DNA of 64,000 nucleotides from Planctomycetota bacterium (GCA_020638635.1 JACKIE010000002.1:310001-374000); one strand, 5' to 3'; shown: positions 25,143 to 34,246, numbered from the stretch's first letter. The notes: generated from the letters alone by a model not told the origin. Translations and numbers: made by a program.

Positions 25143-25987
25143 CAGCAGCACCTGGGCGTGCGCCGCAAGCGCTCAAGGATCAGCTCCGGCGTGACGGCAC
25201 CCGCCCGCCCTGCCACCACGATCGGCAACTCCGGCAGCAGGCAGCGTACCTCGTGGGCGTACTGGCCCAGGTTGCGCTCGGCCACCACCACGTGCTTGAT
25301 GCCCACGGCCGCCCGCAGGATTTCTCCCTGGGGCACTGGCCACAACTGGCGCACGCGAAGCAGGTTAACGCGCTGACCCTCGTTACGCGCGGCCGAGACG
25401 GCATCCTGCGCGGCAACGGCGGCGGCGCCGAAGGACAGCACCAGCCATTCCGGCTTGCCGAGCTCGGGCGGGCAGGGGTCCAGCACGGCGGGTTTCAGCC
25501 CCTTCGGGCCGTGCGCCAGGCGCGCATGCAGGCCTTGCAGCTCCGTCTCGGTTTCGTCGAGCAGCGTGGCGTCCCGGGGCGGAGGCTCGGGCATCATCAA
25601 CTCGGGCGCTTCCTCGGGCAGCACCACCGCCAGGGCGTCAGCCACCGGGCGCTCCAGCAGCAGGAATACCGGGCCGGGAATCAGCCGCGCCGCCTGCACC
25701 GCTACAGTCGCCAGTTCCGCGCACTCCTGCGGGTTGGAAGGGCACAGCACCAGGGGCGTGACACCCGCCGGGAACATCCAGCGCAGTGTCATCACGTCGA
25801 GCGAGCCGACGTTCTCGGCGTTGATGATCACCACGTTGGGCTCGCCGCTCCGCAGTTGTTCGAAGAAGCGGGGCGCACGCTGATGAATGTCGGCGATGTC
25901 CGTGCGCGTCACATGCACGCCGGTGTCGGCCAGGGCGCTTTCCAGCGCGTCGCGGCCCGAGATGATATCCGGCTGAGGTATGCTCAA
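25142..25987 (-). CDS. 2-oxoacid:acceptor oxidoreductase alpha-subunit-like protein, N-terminally truncated
   Basis: A 281-residue protein. The C-terminal ~80 residues (L-W-P-V-P-Q-G-E-I-L-R then V-V-V-A-E-R-N-L-G-Q-Y-A-H-E-V-R) match the PFOR/KorA core domain II. Residues ~60-130 (V-L-C-P-S-N-P-Q-E-C-A-E-L-A) resemble the second half of the thiamine-linked N domain. The first part of that domain and the gamma-type domain of full alpha subunits are missing, and no beta subunit (KorB) is nearby, so a normal oxidoreductase complex is doubtful. It may be a decayed or repurposed subunit. ATGA overlap with the upstream lipoprotein gene; TGATG overlap with the RAYT gene. Confidence 0.7.
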   Translation of the reverse strand: MSIPQPDIISGRDALESALADTGVHVTRTDIADIHQRAPRFFEQLRSGEPNVVIINAENVGSLDVMTLRWMFPAGVTPLVLCPSNPQECAELATVAVQAARLIPGPVFLLLERPVADALAVVLPEEAPELMMPEPPPRDATLLDETETELQGLHARLAHGPKGLKPAVLDPCPPELGKPEWLVLSFGAAAVAAQDAVSAARNEGQRVNLLRVRQLWPVPQGEILRAAVGIKHVVVAERNLGQYAHEVRCLLPELPIVVAGRAGAVTPELILERLRRTPRCC

Positions 25988-27204
25988 TGTTTCACCCCGG
26001 CTGCTTCCTCGTGTTTGCGTGCTGCCTCGTCGTTGCCGGCGCGGCGCTCCAGTTCCGCCAGCGCAAGGTGCGCCGAGTTGTACTTTGGATCGATCTCAAG
26101 CGCTTTCAAAAACGCGGTGCGCGCCTCGTCAAGCTGGCCCGATTCGTAGGCGAACATGCCTTCCAGCATCCAGGGCTGCGGCCAGTCCTTGCGCAGGCGC
26201 TTGGCGTTGGCCAGGTCTGCGCGGGCGGGCTCGCGCTCTCCCGCCTCCCACAGCAGGCCGGCGCGCGCGATCATGGCCAGCACGAAATTGGGATCGAGGC
26301 GGATGGCTTCGTTCAGGTCTTTCAGCGCTTCGCGGTCGTTGTGGAGAGTGTGCTGCAGCACTGAGCGATTGTACATCGACTCGGCGTTGTTGGGCGCCAG
26401 CTCGAGCGCGCGGTTGTAGCGTTCGATAGCCAGTTGCGTGTTACCGCGCACGAAGGTGACACCTGCCAGGTTGTTGTACAGGGTACCGAAGATTTCCCGA
26501 TCGCTCAGGGGCGTCAGGTACACACGGTTCTCGACTGAAGTTGCCGAGAAGCGATGTTCAGCCCAGTACCAGGTCTCGTCGCGTGTGTCGCCAAAGTCCG
26601 TGGTTTCGAGGATGACTTTGTACGGTTGGCCGTTGGATTCGGTGTCCTTGAACTGCACCACGAAGTGGGCGGGGATGCGCATGCCGGCCACGTCCAAACC
26701 GGCGGCCTGGCCGAACACCAGGTAGGCCAGCGACAGGGTGACGCAGTACCCGAAGCGTCGTTGCAGCACACGGTCGAAGAACAGGTTCTCGGGGTTCTCG
26801 CCGCGGGCGTCGTTCTGGTCGAAACGCAGACCCAGTTTGATGTGGACGAAATCAACCAACGTGCGAACGCGCTGGCGCGGGGACTTGTCCTTCCGCAGTT
26901 CCGTGCGCAGTTGGCGCGCATACTCATCAAACCGCGCCAACTTGGCTTTGATGTCCACATCGTGACGCGTACCAGAGAACTCGGGGTAGTACTCCTCACT
27001 GAACAGCAGCAGTGCGCGCGGCAGGTCAAAGTCGTCCTGCTCCAGCATCTGGTCGAGAGACGCGCTGTCGTCGGCGACGTCCGATACGTGGGTGCGCGAC
27101 CCGCCGTCATCCGCGGGCGGCACGCCCGGTTCGCGCTGCTGGGACGTGCAGCCGGCCAGCAGCGAGACGGCAATTAGCAGAAGGTTCGGCAGACGCATGG
27201 GCAC
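25984..27204 (-). CDS. Lipoprotein with SirB1-like transglutaminase domain and TPR repeats
   Basis: A 406-residue protein. The signal ends at L-L-A-G-C (Cys about residue 18). Residues ~90-220 form a Transglut_core2 (SirB1-like) domain: N-P-E-N-L-F-F-D-R-V-L-Q-R-R-F-G-Y-C, then M-R-I-P-A-H-F-V-V-Q-F, giving the Cys and His of the family. Residues ~235-400 hold about four TPR units (A-I-E-R-Y-N-R-A-L-E-L-A-P-N, A-L-K-D-L-N-E-A-I-R-L-D-P-N, A-F-L-K-A-L-E-I-D-P-K). Substrate unknown. It is the first gene of the unit with the oxidoreductase fragment and the RAYT. Confidence 0.83.
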   Translation of the reverse strand: MPMRLPNLLLIAVSLLAGCTSQQREPGVPPADDGGSRTHVSDVADDSASLDQMLEQDDFDLPRALLLFSEEYYPEFSGTRHDVDIKAKLARFDEYARQLRTELRKDKSPRQRVRTLVDFVHIKLGLRFDQNDARGENPENLFFDRVLQRRFGYCVTLSLAYLVFGQAAGLDVAGMRIPAHFVVQFKDTESNGQPYKVILETTDFGDTRDETWYWAEHRFSATSVENRVYLTPLSDREIFGTLYNNLAGVTFVRGNTQLAIERYNRALELAPNNAESMYNRSVLQHTLHNDREALKDLNEAIRLDPNFVLAMIARAGLLWEAGEREPARADLANAKRLRKDWPQPWMLEGMFAYESGQLDEARTAFLKALEIDPKYNSAHLALAELERRAGNDEAARKHEEAAGVKH

Positions 27205-27233
27205 CGGTGTGGAAACCGCGGGACAGGCGGGTT

Positions 27234-30200
27234 CTATTCCGGCTCAAATTGTACGGAGACCTCCGCGGTCTCACCAGCCACCACAGTGAAGCTTTCGCTG
27301 GCGTCCTTGTAGCCCGGTAGCTTCAGCGTGATGGTGTAGGTTTCCGGCGGCAGGTCCTTGATCACGAACGAATTTTCTTCGGCGTTCTGGCTGGCGCTAC
27401 CGTCCGAATTGAAGAAGTCCAGGAAGGTAAATCGCTTTTTGAACGGCTCACCCTTGCTGTTGACGATGTCGTACTCCAGGCCGAACGCCGACTGGATGCC
27501 GATGTCCGTGTTCAGCAATTTCACCTTCACGTTGCCCGAGCTCACGAACAGGAACTCCAGCGAAACGGTCTGCCCGGCCGTGAACTTTACACCTGCATGG
27601 GTAACCGGGGTGTAGCCGGTGATCGACAGGGTGATGGTGAAGGTGCCCTCGGCCAGGTTCTTTACCGTGAACTCTTTGGTGTCGGTCAGGTTCACGCCAT
27701 TGTCGAATCCGCCCAGCGCGATGGGGTTGTCTTTCTCGTCCTCGATGGTCAGCGCGGCGATCAGGCCGAAAGGCGTGTTCTTTTCAGCATTGTCGAGACC
27801 CTTCACTGTGCCCTTCAACGTGGCTCCCTCGCGCGGCAGGGTCATCACGATGCCCTTCACGCTGGCGCGCAGGTTGAGGTAGGGGCGCGTGGCCATGCCG
27901 TTCTTTTCGCTGCGCACGGTCAGTCGATAGAATCCCGGCGACAAGCCGGTGATCTCGAAGGCGCCCGTTTCCTTGTCGGCCTGTGCTTCCTTGAACACCA
28001 TCATTTCGAGGCTGTTGACATCTTCATCTTCGTTGCCGCCGTCGGATTCCTCCGGGCTGACCGGGCTGGCCAGCACACGGATGTTGCCCTCCGGCACGCC
28101 GCCACCCTCGAGCTCGACGCGGCCGCTGATGGTGACCGTCACGAAATCGACGTTGACCTCGATGTCGCCCTCGCGGTCTACGCGCACACGCTTGCGTACC
28201 AGGCTGGGCATCATGCGGCCGGCCTGGGCGATCTGGTAGGTGCCCAGGGGGACGCTGCGGAACTCGTAGTTGCCGGAGGCGTCAGTCTTGGTGTTGTTGG
28301 CGGCGAACCCGGTAAAGTTGCCTCCCAGCAGCACCAGGTCTCCCTCGGCGTATGGTTGGCCATCCAGGGTCACGCGTCCATAAATGCGAGCGGTGCCCGG
28401 CTTCTGCGAGTAGATATCGAACTGCACGCGCTCGCCGGTAACCACCTTCACCTGGTTCGCCGGGTTGGGCAGCATCAGCTTGGTGAGATCGCCTTCATTG
28501 CGTATCACCGTGTAGGTGCCCGCCGCCAGGCCGCTGATTTCGTAGTTGCCTCCGCGGTCCGTGTAGGCCGTGCGCACGCGCACCTCGGACTGTCCGACCA
28601 GGCTGGCGCACGTGACCGGCACGCCTGCTTCGGGCTGGTTGTTCGCGTCATACACGCGGCCGAAGATGGTGCCGCCGACGGCAAGCTGGATGTTGTATTG
28701 GGTAGTTTCGCCGGCTTTCACCTTGAGCGCTGGGCTGATGTGCTTTTCGAAGTCGCGCGAGTTCGCGATCAGTACGTGCTCGCCGCTCTTCAGGCCGTCC
28801 ACGCGATAACGGCCTTCGGCGTCGGTGCGCACGCTGGCGGGGAACATGGTGCTCTCTCCGCGGTCAGGCAGCGCTTCGCCGAAGAAACTCTTCATGATGA
28901 AAGCCAGCTCGTTGGGACCGGTGGCGTCGTAGACCGCGATCGCCACGCCCTCGATCGGCTCACCGCGCTCGTTGGTGACTACGCCCGCGATCGAGCCCGC
29001 GGGCTCCAGCGTGATGGTGGTCTCGGCCGGCGTGCCGACCACCAGGGTCAACTTCGCGTCCTTGTTGGCAAACCCCTCGGCGGCGGCGGTAATGGTGACA
29101 TCACCGGGCGGCAGGCTGCCCAAGTTGAACCTGCCCTGCGCGTCAGTAGTGGTTGAAACCGCGCGCTCCGGCAGGGTGATGCCCGCCACCATCTCTCCGC
29201 CCTGGAGGAAGCGGGTATCGTTGTAATACACGCGCGCGCCGGCAAGGGGGTTCGACTTGTTGTCGAGCACCGTGCCGCTCACAATGCAGCCGTCGTCCAA
29301 CAGCAGGTCAAGCCCGCTGCGGGTCTGCCCGCTGCGCACGCGGAAGTCGCGGGTCGCGATGGCAAAGCCAGAGGCCGTGGCTCGCACGGCCATGCCGCCG
29401 ACGCCCGCGCCGGGACCCTGGTCGCCGCCCATTCCGGGCGGTACGTTTTCGAAGCGGTACTTGCCCTCGGAGTCAGTGACAACCGAATCGAGACTGCCGC
29501 CCAGCACGGTGCTGAGTTCAACATTGGCGCCGACGATGGGGGACTTGTCCGACTTGCGCAGCACCCGCCCTTCCACGATGCCGGCCTGCACCAGGATGAA
29601 CGGCAGCAACTCCAGGTTGGCGAATTCGTCAAGCGCCATTTCCTGCACGGCGCGGGTGACGGGGTTGAAGTCGTTGGCCATCCAGCCTTGCTTACGGGCT
29701 CGCACCAGGTACTTCCCGGGCGCCATGCGCTCAAGCGCGAACTGGCCGTCGGCGCCGCTCTCAACCGGCCGCACGCGGCCCAGCAGCTTGCCAAGGCGAG
29801 TGATGCGTTCGTCGCGGCCATCCAGCTCGATCTTCACGCCTTCGAGCGGTTCACGGGTATCGCCATTCAGCACAACGCCCGTGGCGCGAGCTGGGGCGAA
29901 GACCTTGATTTGAAGGCCCTCGACCGGTCTGTCCTTCTCGATGGTGAACGGCGACGTGGCCGTGAGCGCCTTGTCCTCCTGCAGGCACGCCACGAAATAG
30001 CTGACGCCTTCGTACAGGGGCAGTTCGAAGTGAAACACGCCCTCACTGTCCGTCACTGCGGTGGGTCCGCTGACGTCGTTGGTGTCTTCGGCAAGCAACG
30101 TGAGTGTGACGCCACCCACCGGCTCATCGAAGAAGTCGGTCGCCACACCGCTGACGCTGGCCTGCAGCTCGACGCGGATAACCGGTTTCTCAACCGGCCG

Positions 30201-30428
30201 TTCAGGTCCGGTCTGTTTATCGGGGCTCTCCCCTGGAGAGGCCGGTGAATCGGTCCTCGTCGTCGGTGCGATCCTGTCGGTCGGCTTGTCAAACGGCGAC
30301 TTGTCAACGGCAACGCGCGTGGAGTTTGTTTCAACTTGCCGAGTGTTGAAGAGAGCAAGGGCCACGGCAAGGCCGGCCAGGATCAATACCAGCAGAGCGG
30401 CAAGGTAGGGGATGCGCTTGTCATGCAT
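27234..30428 (-). CDS. Large surface protein of carboxypeptidase-regulatory-like repeats
   Basis: A 1064-residue protein. It has an N-terminal membrane anchor (L-A-A-L-L-V-L-I-L-A-G-L-A-V-A-L-A), a Thr/Pro-rich spacer, then about nine to ten carboxypeptidase-D regulatory-like (transthyretin-fold) repeats. Each shows the pattern G-x-V-x-D/N...P-l-x-G-a-x-V...T-D-x-x-G-x-Y/F-x-x-x-x-L-x-x-G-x-Y (for example T-D-S-E-G-K-Y-R-F-E-N-V-P-P-G, T-D-A-S-G-N-Y-E-F-R-S-V-P-L-G). No enzymatic domain is present. Such proteins are usually adhesins or envelope structural proteins. ORFs on the opposite strand are shadows of its codon bias. Confidence 0.88.
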   Translation of the reverse strand: MHDKRIPYLAALLVLILAGLAVALALFNTRQVETNSTRVAVDKSPFDKPTDRIAPTTRTDSPASPGESPDKQTGPERPVEKPVIRVELQASVSGVATDFFDEPVGGVTLTLLAEDTNDVSGPTAVTDSEGVFHFELPLYEGVSYFVACLQEDKALTATSPFTIEKDRPVEGLQIKVFAPARATGVVLNGDTREPLEGVKIELDGRDERITRLGKLLGRVRPVESGADGQFALERMAPGKYLVRARKQGWMANDFNPVTRAVQEMALDEFANLELLPFILVQAGIVEGRVLRKSDKSPIVGANVELSTVLGGSLDSVVTDSEGKYRFENVPPGMGGDQGPGAGVGGMAVRATASGFAIATRDFRVRSGQTRSGLDLLLDDGCIVSGTVLDNKSNPLAGARVYYNDTRFLQGGEMVAGITLPERAVSTTTDAQGRFNLGSLPPGDVTITAAAEGFANKDAKLTLVVGTPAETTITLEPAGSIAGVVTNERGEPIEGVAIAVYDATGPNELAFIMKSFFGEALPDRGESTMFPASVRTDAEGRYRVDGLKSGEHVLIANSRDFEKHISPALKVKAGETTQYNIQLAVGGTIFGRVYDANNQPEAGVPVTCASLVGQSEVRVRTAYTDRGGNYEISGLAAGTYTVIRNEGDLTKLMLPNPANQVKVVTGERVQFDIYSQKPGTARIYGRVTLDGQPYAEGDLVLLGGNFTGFAANNTKTDASGNYEFRSVPLGTYQIAQAGRMMPSLVRKRVRVDREGDIEVNVDFVTVTISGRVELEGGGVPEGNIRVLASPVSPEESDGGNEDEDVNSLEMMVFKEAQADKETGAFEITGLSPGFYRLTVRSEKNGMATRPYLNLRASVKGIVMTLPREGATLKGTVKGLDNAEKNTPFGLIAALTIEDEKDNPIALGGFDNGVNLTDTKEFTVKNLAEGTFTITLSITGYTPVTHAGVKFTAGQTVSLEFLFVSSGNVKVKLLNTDIGIQSAFGLEYDIVNSKGEPFKKRFTFLDFFNSDGSASQNAEENSFVIKDLPPETYTITLKLPGYKDASESFTVVAGETAEVSVQFEPE

Positions 30429-30509
30429 GTCTCGTCGCTCAATCGGAGGCCGTGTCAGGTGTAGTCACGGGCGGTTGCGAGTCCTCACGCGAAAACGGGC
30501 GCTTACGAA

Positions 30510-31745
30510 CTAGCGCACCAGCTTGGCGTTGGCCCAGTTTGCGCGGTCCTGGATGTCAGCATTGTCGGCTGCGGTAACTTCAAGCACCAGCTTGCTGACG
30601 TTGAGCACGTCGAGGTCGATCGCCTTAACACCAGTAGTGCGGCGGAGCACACCCGACTCATAAACCAGCTTTCCATCCGCATAGACCTTGAACTCGACGC
30701 TGCCCAGGTCTCCGGCACTGTCGTCGAGCCCGAGGTCGGCAAGGAACCGTTTGTAGCCGCGGTTAAGATCGAAGCTCAGTCGGCTGATCGCGTGTACGCC
30801 AAGACCTTTGGGGTAAACTTTTCCACGGATGCTTAGCGGACCGCCCCCCTGAGCCTGGTCTTTCCGCACCTTGAAGAGGTAGTCGTCGTAGTTGAACTCG
30901 CTCGGCAGGTAGAACGGACGTTCATCCGGCTTCTCGCCGAACTCGATGTCACTAAGGTAGACGTAACGCCCGTTCTTCATGGTTACGCTGATCAGGGCGT
31001 TTTCCTCCAACAGGACTTCCTTCTTGAGCACGGTGTGCTCGACGGTCAGCTTGCCGTCTCCCCACTTTTTTACGACACCGGTCAGTACGCTGCCGTCGCG
31101 CAGCGTGCTTATGGCCATCAGCTTGTCGTAAGGTTTGTAGTCGCCGCGGTAACACACGACGCCGCGGATCCGAGTCCACGGGAACTTGTTGCCGGCGAGG
31201 TTGTCTTCATCCAGGTGCTCGTTGTACAGCCACAAACCATCTTTGACCACGCGGACCAACTCGGCTGATGGGTCCGCCTCGACGGGATCGGCGAAGTAAC
31301 TGATGTCGTGGGGCTTTTTGGCTTCAGGATCCAGCTCCGGCAGCACGTTTGGCTGCACGTTGCGCACGACTTCGATGCGTTTGACGGTGTCCAGCCTGAT
31401 ACTCAACGTGCCGAAACGAGTGCCCTTGAGCAGAAACACGTCTTCGTCGTCAGCGGGGCCGTCTTCAGCCGAGCCATGAAGGATGTCGCCGTTGACCAGG
31501 TAGACGCGCAGGGGTGCTTCTTCCGGTTTGCGCTCATCGCCCTTGAAGCCGAATGAAACCTCTTCGACTTCATCCAGGGGTACCCGTTCGGGCACTTCAC
31601 TGCCTTTGACTTCGACTTCCAGGCGTCCTTGCACGTCCAGCTTGGTGATCTTGCCGACGACCGGCTCTTTGAAAATGCTGGTGATGGTGGCCTCAGCGGC
31701 GAGGCAGGGTGCGAACAGCAGGGCGCACAGCAGAAGTCGGGTCAC
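30510..31745 (-). CDS. Secreted protein with C-terminal NPCBM (putative carbohydrate-binding) domain
   Basis: GTG 31745 is favoured because AAGGAG lies 6 bases upstream; ATG 31751 abuts the AAGGAG directly and the frame continues to 31874. Product about 411 residues with a signal peptide (R-L-L-L-C-A-L-L-F-A). Residues ~20-280 contain beta-rich repeats around D-G-S-V-L-T-G-V-V-K-K-W and V-N-G-D-I-L-H-G-S of unknown family. Residues ~300-411 match NPCBM: Y-P-K-G-L-G-V-H-A-I-S-R-L-S-F-D-L, F-L-A-D-L-G-L-D-D, V-Y-A-D-G-K-L-V-Y-E-S-G-V-L, W-A-N-A-K-L-V-R. It probably binds cell-surface or external glycans. Confidence 0.83.
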   Translation of the reverse strand: MTRLLLCALLFAPCLAAEATITSIFKEPVVGKITKLDVQGRLEVEVKGSEVPERVPLDEVEEVSFGFKGDERKPEEAPLRVYLVNGDILHGSAEDGPADDEDVFLLKGTRFGTLSIRLDTVKRIEVVRNVQPNVLPELDPEAKKPHDISYFADPVEADPSAELVRVVKDGLWLYNEHLDEDNLAGNKFPWTRIRGVVCYRGDYKPYDKLMAISTLRDGSVLTGVVKKWGDGKLTVEHTVLKKEVLLEENALISVTMKNGRYVYLSDIEFGEKPDERPFYLPSEFNYDDYLFKVRKDQAQGGGPLSIRGKVYPKGLGVHAISRLSFDLNRGYKRFLADLGLDDSAGDLGSVEFKVYADGKLVYESGVLRRTTGVKAIDLDVLNVSKLVLEVTAADNADIQDRANWANAKLVR

Positions 31746-32060
31746 GGTCATCTCCTTCGTCACAAGCCTTTTCATGATACGGACAAGGAACGAACTGCAA
31801 CGACCATTTACGAAAATGGCCGGGTCGTAGTGAACCTCGGCCTGCCCGATTGGCAGACGTCTATTCACCACCAAAATCCGGCTGTCACATTGGCGGCGAA
31901 AGGCGTTGTGCCACTTTGCACGGACTTGGCGAAGGTCCTAAACATCGACACAACAAATACTTGCACTCACATCCTCATGCCGGCAAACAGGCAGTTCGTT
32001 GGCACCGTGTTTGCACAACCCGGCCGACGAGTTCGACCCATTCAAACGAGAGGCTGATAC
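31746..32060. other. Divergent intergenic region upstream of groEL1, 315 bp
   Basis: Lower GC than the surrounding genes, with no convincing coding frame. A small inverted repeat CCATTT-ACGA-AAATGG lies at 31804-31819. No CIRCE element (TTAGCACTC-N9-GAGTGCTAA) is present; only an isolated TTGCACTC half-site was seen at about 31960. No -35/-10 pair is clear enough to call. Confidence 0.4.
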
Positions 32061-33698
32061 ATGGCTGCCAAGCAAATCGTCTTCGACGTTGACGCCCGCG
32101 AAAAACTGGCCAAAGGCATCGAAAAGCTCGCCCGCGCCGTCGTGAGCACCCTGGGCCCCAAGGGCCGCACGGCCGTGCTGGACAAGGGCTGGGGCGCCCC
32201 GAACATCACCAAGGACGGTGTCACCGTGGCCGAGGAAATCGAGCTGCAGGACCCGTACGAAAACTGCGCCGCGCAGATGGTGAAGCAGGTCGCCAGCAAA
32301 ACTAGCGACGTTGCCGGTGACGGCACCACCACCGCCACGCTGCTGGCACACGCGATCTACAGCGAAGGCCTGAAGCACGTGATCAGCGGGCGCAACGCGA
32401 CGGCGATCTACCGGGGCATCAAGGCCGGCGTGGATGCCACCATCGAGCAACTGAACAAGATGGCGCGGCCCGTCGAGGGCAAAAAGGAAGTCGCCTACGT
32501 GGCGACCATCGCCGCGAACAACGACCAACGCGTGGGCAAGATCATCGCCGACGCCCAGGAAAAGGTCGGCAAAGATGGCGTCATCACGGTGGACGAGAGC
32601 AAGACCGCCGAGACGGTGGTGGACGTGGTGGAAGGCATGCAGTTCGACCGCGGCTACCTCAGCCAGCACTTCGTCAACAACGCCGAGGAAATGATCTGCG
32701 AGTTCGAGAAGCCGCTGGTGCTGGTGTACGAAGACAAAATCAGCAGCGCCCAGCCCCTGGTGCCGCTGCTTGAACAGGTCAGCAAGGCCAACCGCCCGTT
32801 GTTGATCATTGCCGAGAACATCGAGGGGGAGGCGCTTTCCACCCTGGTGGTCAACAAGCTGCGCGGCGTGATCAACGTGTGCGCCGTGAAGGCGCCCGGC
32901 TACGGCGACCGCCGCAAGGCGATGCTTGAGGACATTGCGATCCTCACCGGCGGCAAGGCCTACATGAAGGACCTTGGTGAGAAGCTCGAGGACGTGAAGA
33001 TCAAGGAACTCGGCACCGCCAAGAAGATCGTCATCAACAACGAAGACACCACCATCATCGAAGGCGCTGGCAAGACCGCCGATATCAAGACCCGCTGCGA
33101 GCAGATTCGCCGCGAGATCGGCCTTACCACCAGCGACTACGACAAGGAAAAGCTGTCCGAGCGCCTGGCCAAGCTGGCCGGCGGAATCGCCGTGGTGAAG
33201 GTCGGCGCCGCGACCGAGCCCGAGATGAAAGAGCTGAAGGCCCGCGTTGAGGACGCCCTGCACAGCGTGCGCGCCGCGACCGACAAGGTTGACGGCGGCA
33301 TCCTGCCCGGCGGCGGCGTGGCGCTGCTGCGCGCGTCAGTCGCCCTCGAGAAGCTGAAGCTGGACATCGCCGACGAGCAGACCGGCGTGGAAATTGTGAA
33401 GGCCGCCCTCGGCCGCCCCATCCGCCAGATTGCCGAAAACGGCGGCAAGCACGGCAGCGTGATCGCGCGCAACGTGCTGAATGAGAAGAGCGCCAGCTAC
33501 GGCTACAACGCGCTGACCGACAAGTACGGCGACATGTACGACATGGGCATCGTGGACCCGCTCAAGGTCACCAAGAGCGCCCTGCAGAACGCCGCCAGCG
33601 TCGCCGGCCTGATGCTCACCACCGACGCCATCATCACCAAGGCCGAGGAAGACGCACCCGCCGACATGGGCCACGACGACGAAGGAATGGACTACTAG
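32061..33698 (+). CDS. groEL: Chaperonin GroEL, paralogue 1
   Basis: A 545-residue type I chaperonin, full length. G-D-G-T-T-T-A-T-L-L-A (ATP site), A-P-G-Y-G-D-R-R-K-A-M-L-E-D-I-A (apical hinge) and I-L-P-G-G-G-V-A-L-L-R (equatorial) are intact. The C-terminus ends in an acidic G-H-D-D-E-G-M-D-Y rather than G-G-M repeats. A two-residue insertion occurs just before the P-G-G-G motif compared with groEL2. AGAGG precedes ATG 32061. It is the first gene of a groEL-groES-groEL arrangement, with two hairpins before groES. Confidence 0.97.
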   Translation: MAAKQIVFDVDAREKLAKGIEKLARAVVSTLGPKGRTAVLDKGWGAPNITKDGVTVAEEIELQDPYENCAAQMVKQVASKTSDVAGDGTTTATLLAHAIYSEGLKHVISGRNATAIYRGIKAGVDATIEQLNKMARPVEGKKEVAYVATIAANNDQRVGKIIADAQEKVGKDGVITVDESKTAETVVDVVEGMQFDRGYLSQHFVNNAEEMICEFEKPLVLVYEDKISSAQPLVPLLEQVSKANRPLLIIAENIEGEALSTLVVNKLRGVINVCAVKAPGYGDRRKAMLEDIAILTGGKAYMKDLGEKLEDVKIKELGTAKKIVINNEDTTIIEGAGKTADIKTRCEQIRREIGLTTSDYDKEKLSERLAKLAGGIAVVKVGAATEPEMKELKARVEDALHSVRAATDKVDGGILPGGGVALLRASVALEKLKLDIADEQTGVEIVKAALGRPIRQIAENGGKHGSVIARNVLNEKSASYGYNALTDKYGDMYDMGIVDPLKVTKSALQNAASVAGLMLTTDAIITKAEEDAPADMGHDDEGMDY

Positions 33699-33755
33699 AG
33701 CCCCGCCCGAGAGGGCGGGGACGACGCGGCCAGCCGCGTCGAACCGAAACTCAGG
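33696..33755 (+). repeat. GAGCCCCGCCC hairpin element, single unit
   Basis: It starts at the groEL1 stop codon. Hairpin one is CCCCGCCC/GGGCGGGG (33701-33720, loop GAGA); hairpin two is CGACGCGG/CCGCGTCG (33722-33741). GAAACT follows. The same sequence order, with a different second stem, occurs inverted at 57.8-57.9 kb. Hairpin one may also serve as terminator or processing site between groEL1 and groES. Confidence 0.7.
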
Positions 33756-33799
33756 GAACTTGCAGGCGCGCACGCGCGCCCGGACACGGAGAGACACAC

Positions 33800-34093
33800 A
33801 TGGCAACCAAACTTCGCCCACTCGACGACAACATCATCGTGAAGCCCCACGAAGCTGAAGAGAAGACCGCCGGCGGCATCGTGCTGCCTGACAGCGCCAA
33901 GGAAAAACCCCTGCGCGGAGAGGTCGTCGCGGTAGGCCCCGGCCGTACCCTGCGCAGCGGCAAGCGCCTTGAGCCCAGCGTGAAGAAGGGTGACATCGTA
34001 ATGTTCGGCAAGTACAGCGGCAGCGACGTCAAGCTTGACGGCGTAGAACACAAGATCCTGCGCGAGGCTGAAATCCTCGCGATCATCGAGTAA
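33800..34093 (+). CDS. groES: Co-chaperonin GroES
   Basis: A 97-residue protein with the whole family core: L-R-P-L-D-D-N-I-I-V-K, the mobile loop E-E-K-T-A-G-G-I-V-L-P-D-S-A, the roof, and the final K-I-L-R-E-A-E-I-L-A-I-I. It caps the GroEL ring during folding. GGAGAG precedes ATG 33800. It is sandwiched between two groEL genes, unlike the usual groES-groEL order. Confidence 0.97.
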   Translation: MATKLRPLDDNIIVKPHEAEEKTAGGIVLPDSAKEKPLRGEVVAVGPGRTLRSGKRLEPSVKKGDIVMFGKYSGSDVKLDGVEHKILREAEILAIIE

Positions 34094-34106
34094 CCAACGG
34101 AGCAGC

Positions 34107-34193
34107 AATTGACCAATAACCAGTTACCAATAACCAATGAACGGGCAAACTCCTCGCCCATGAATCACTGGTAATTGGTGATTGGTAATTGCG
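34107..34193. repeat. Inverted pair of ATTGGTAA/TTACCAAT stutter repeats
   Basis: The left arm (34107-34138) iterates ACCAATAACC(A/G); the right arm (34169-34193) iterates GGTAATTGGTGATTGG in the opposite orientation, around a ~30-bp centre. It lies between groES and groEL2. The same motif is at 15581-15610. Confidence 0.65.
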
Positions 34194-34246
34194 GTTGAAC
34201 AGGCGACGGCAGCACGAACTGCCGCACCAGGACCAAGGACCAATCC

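Noticed and set aside
27597..29156. 519-codon frame on the plus strand
   Set aside because: Antisense shadow of the carboxypeptidase-regulatory repeat gene; composition (His/Gln/Arg/Ala) and lack of a ribosome site are typical of codon-bias artefacts.
31746..32060. CIRCE operator upstream of groEL1
   Set aside because: Only one half-like TTGCACTC was found; the inverted GAGTGCTAA partner at 9-bp spacing is absent.
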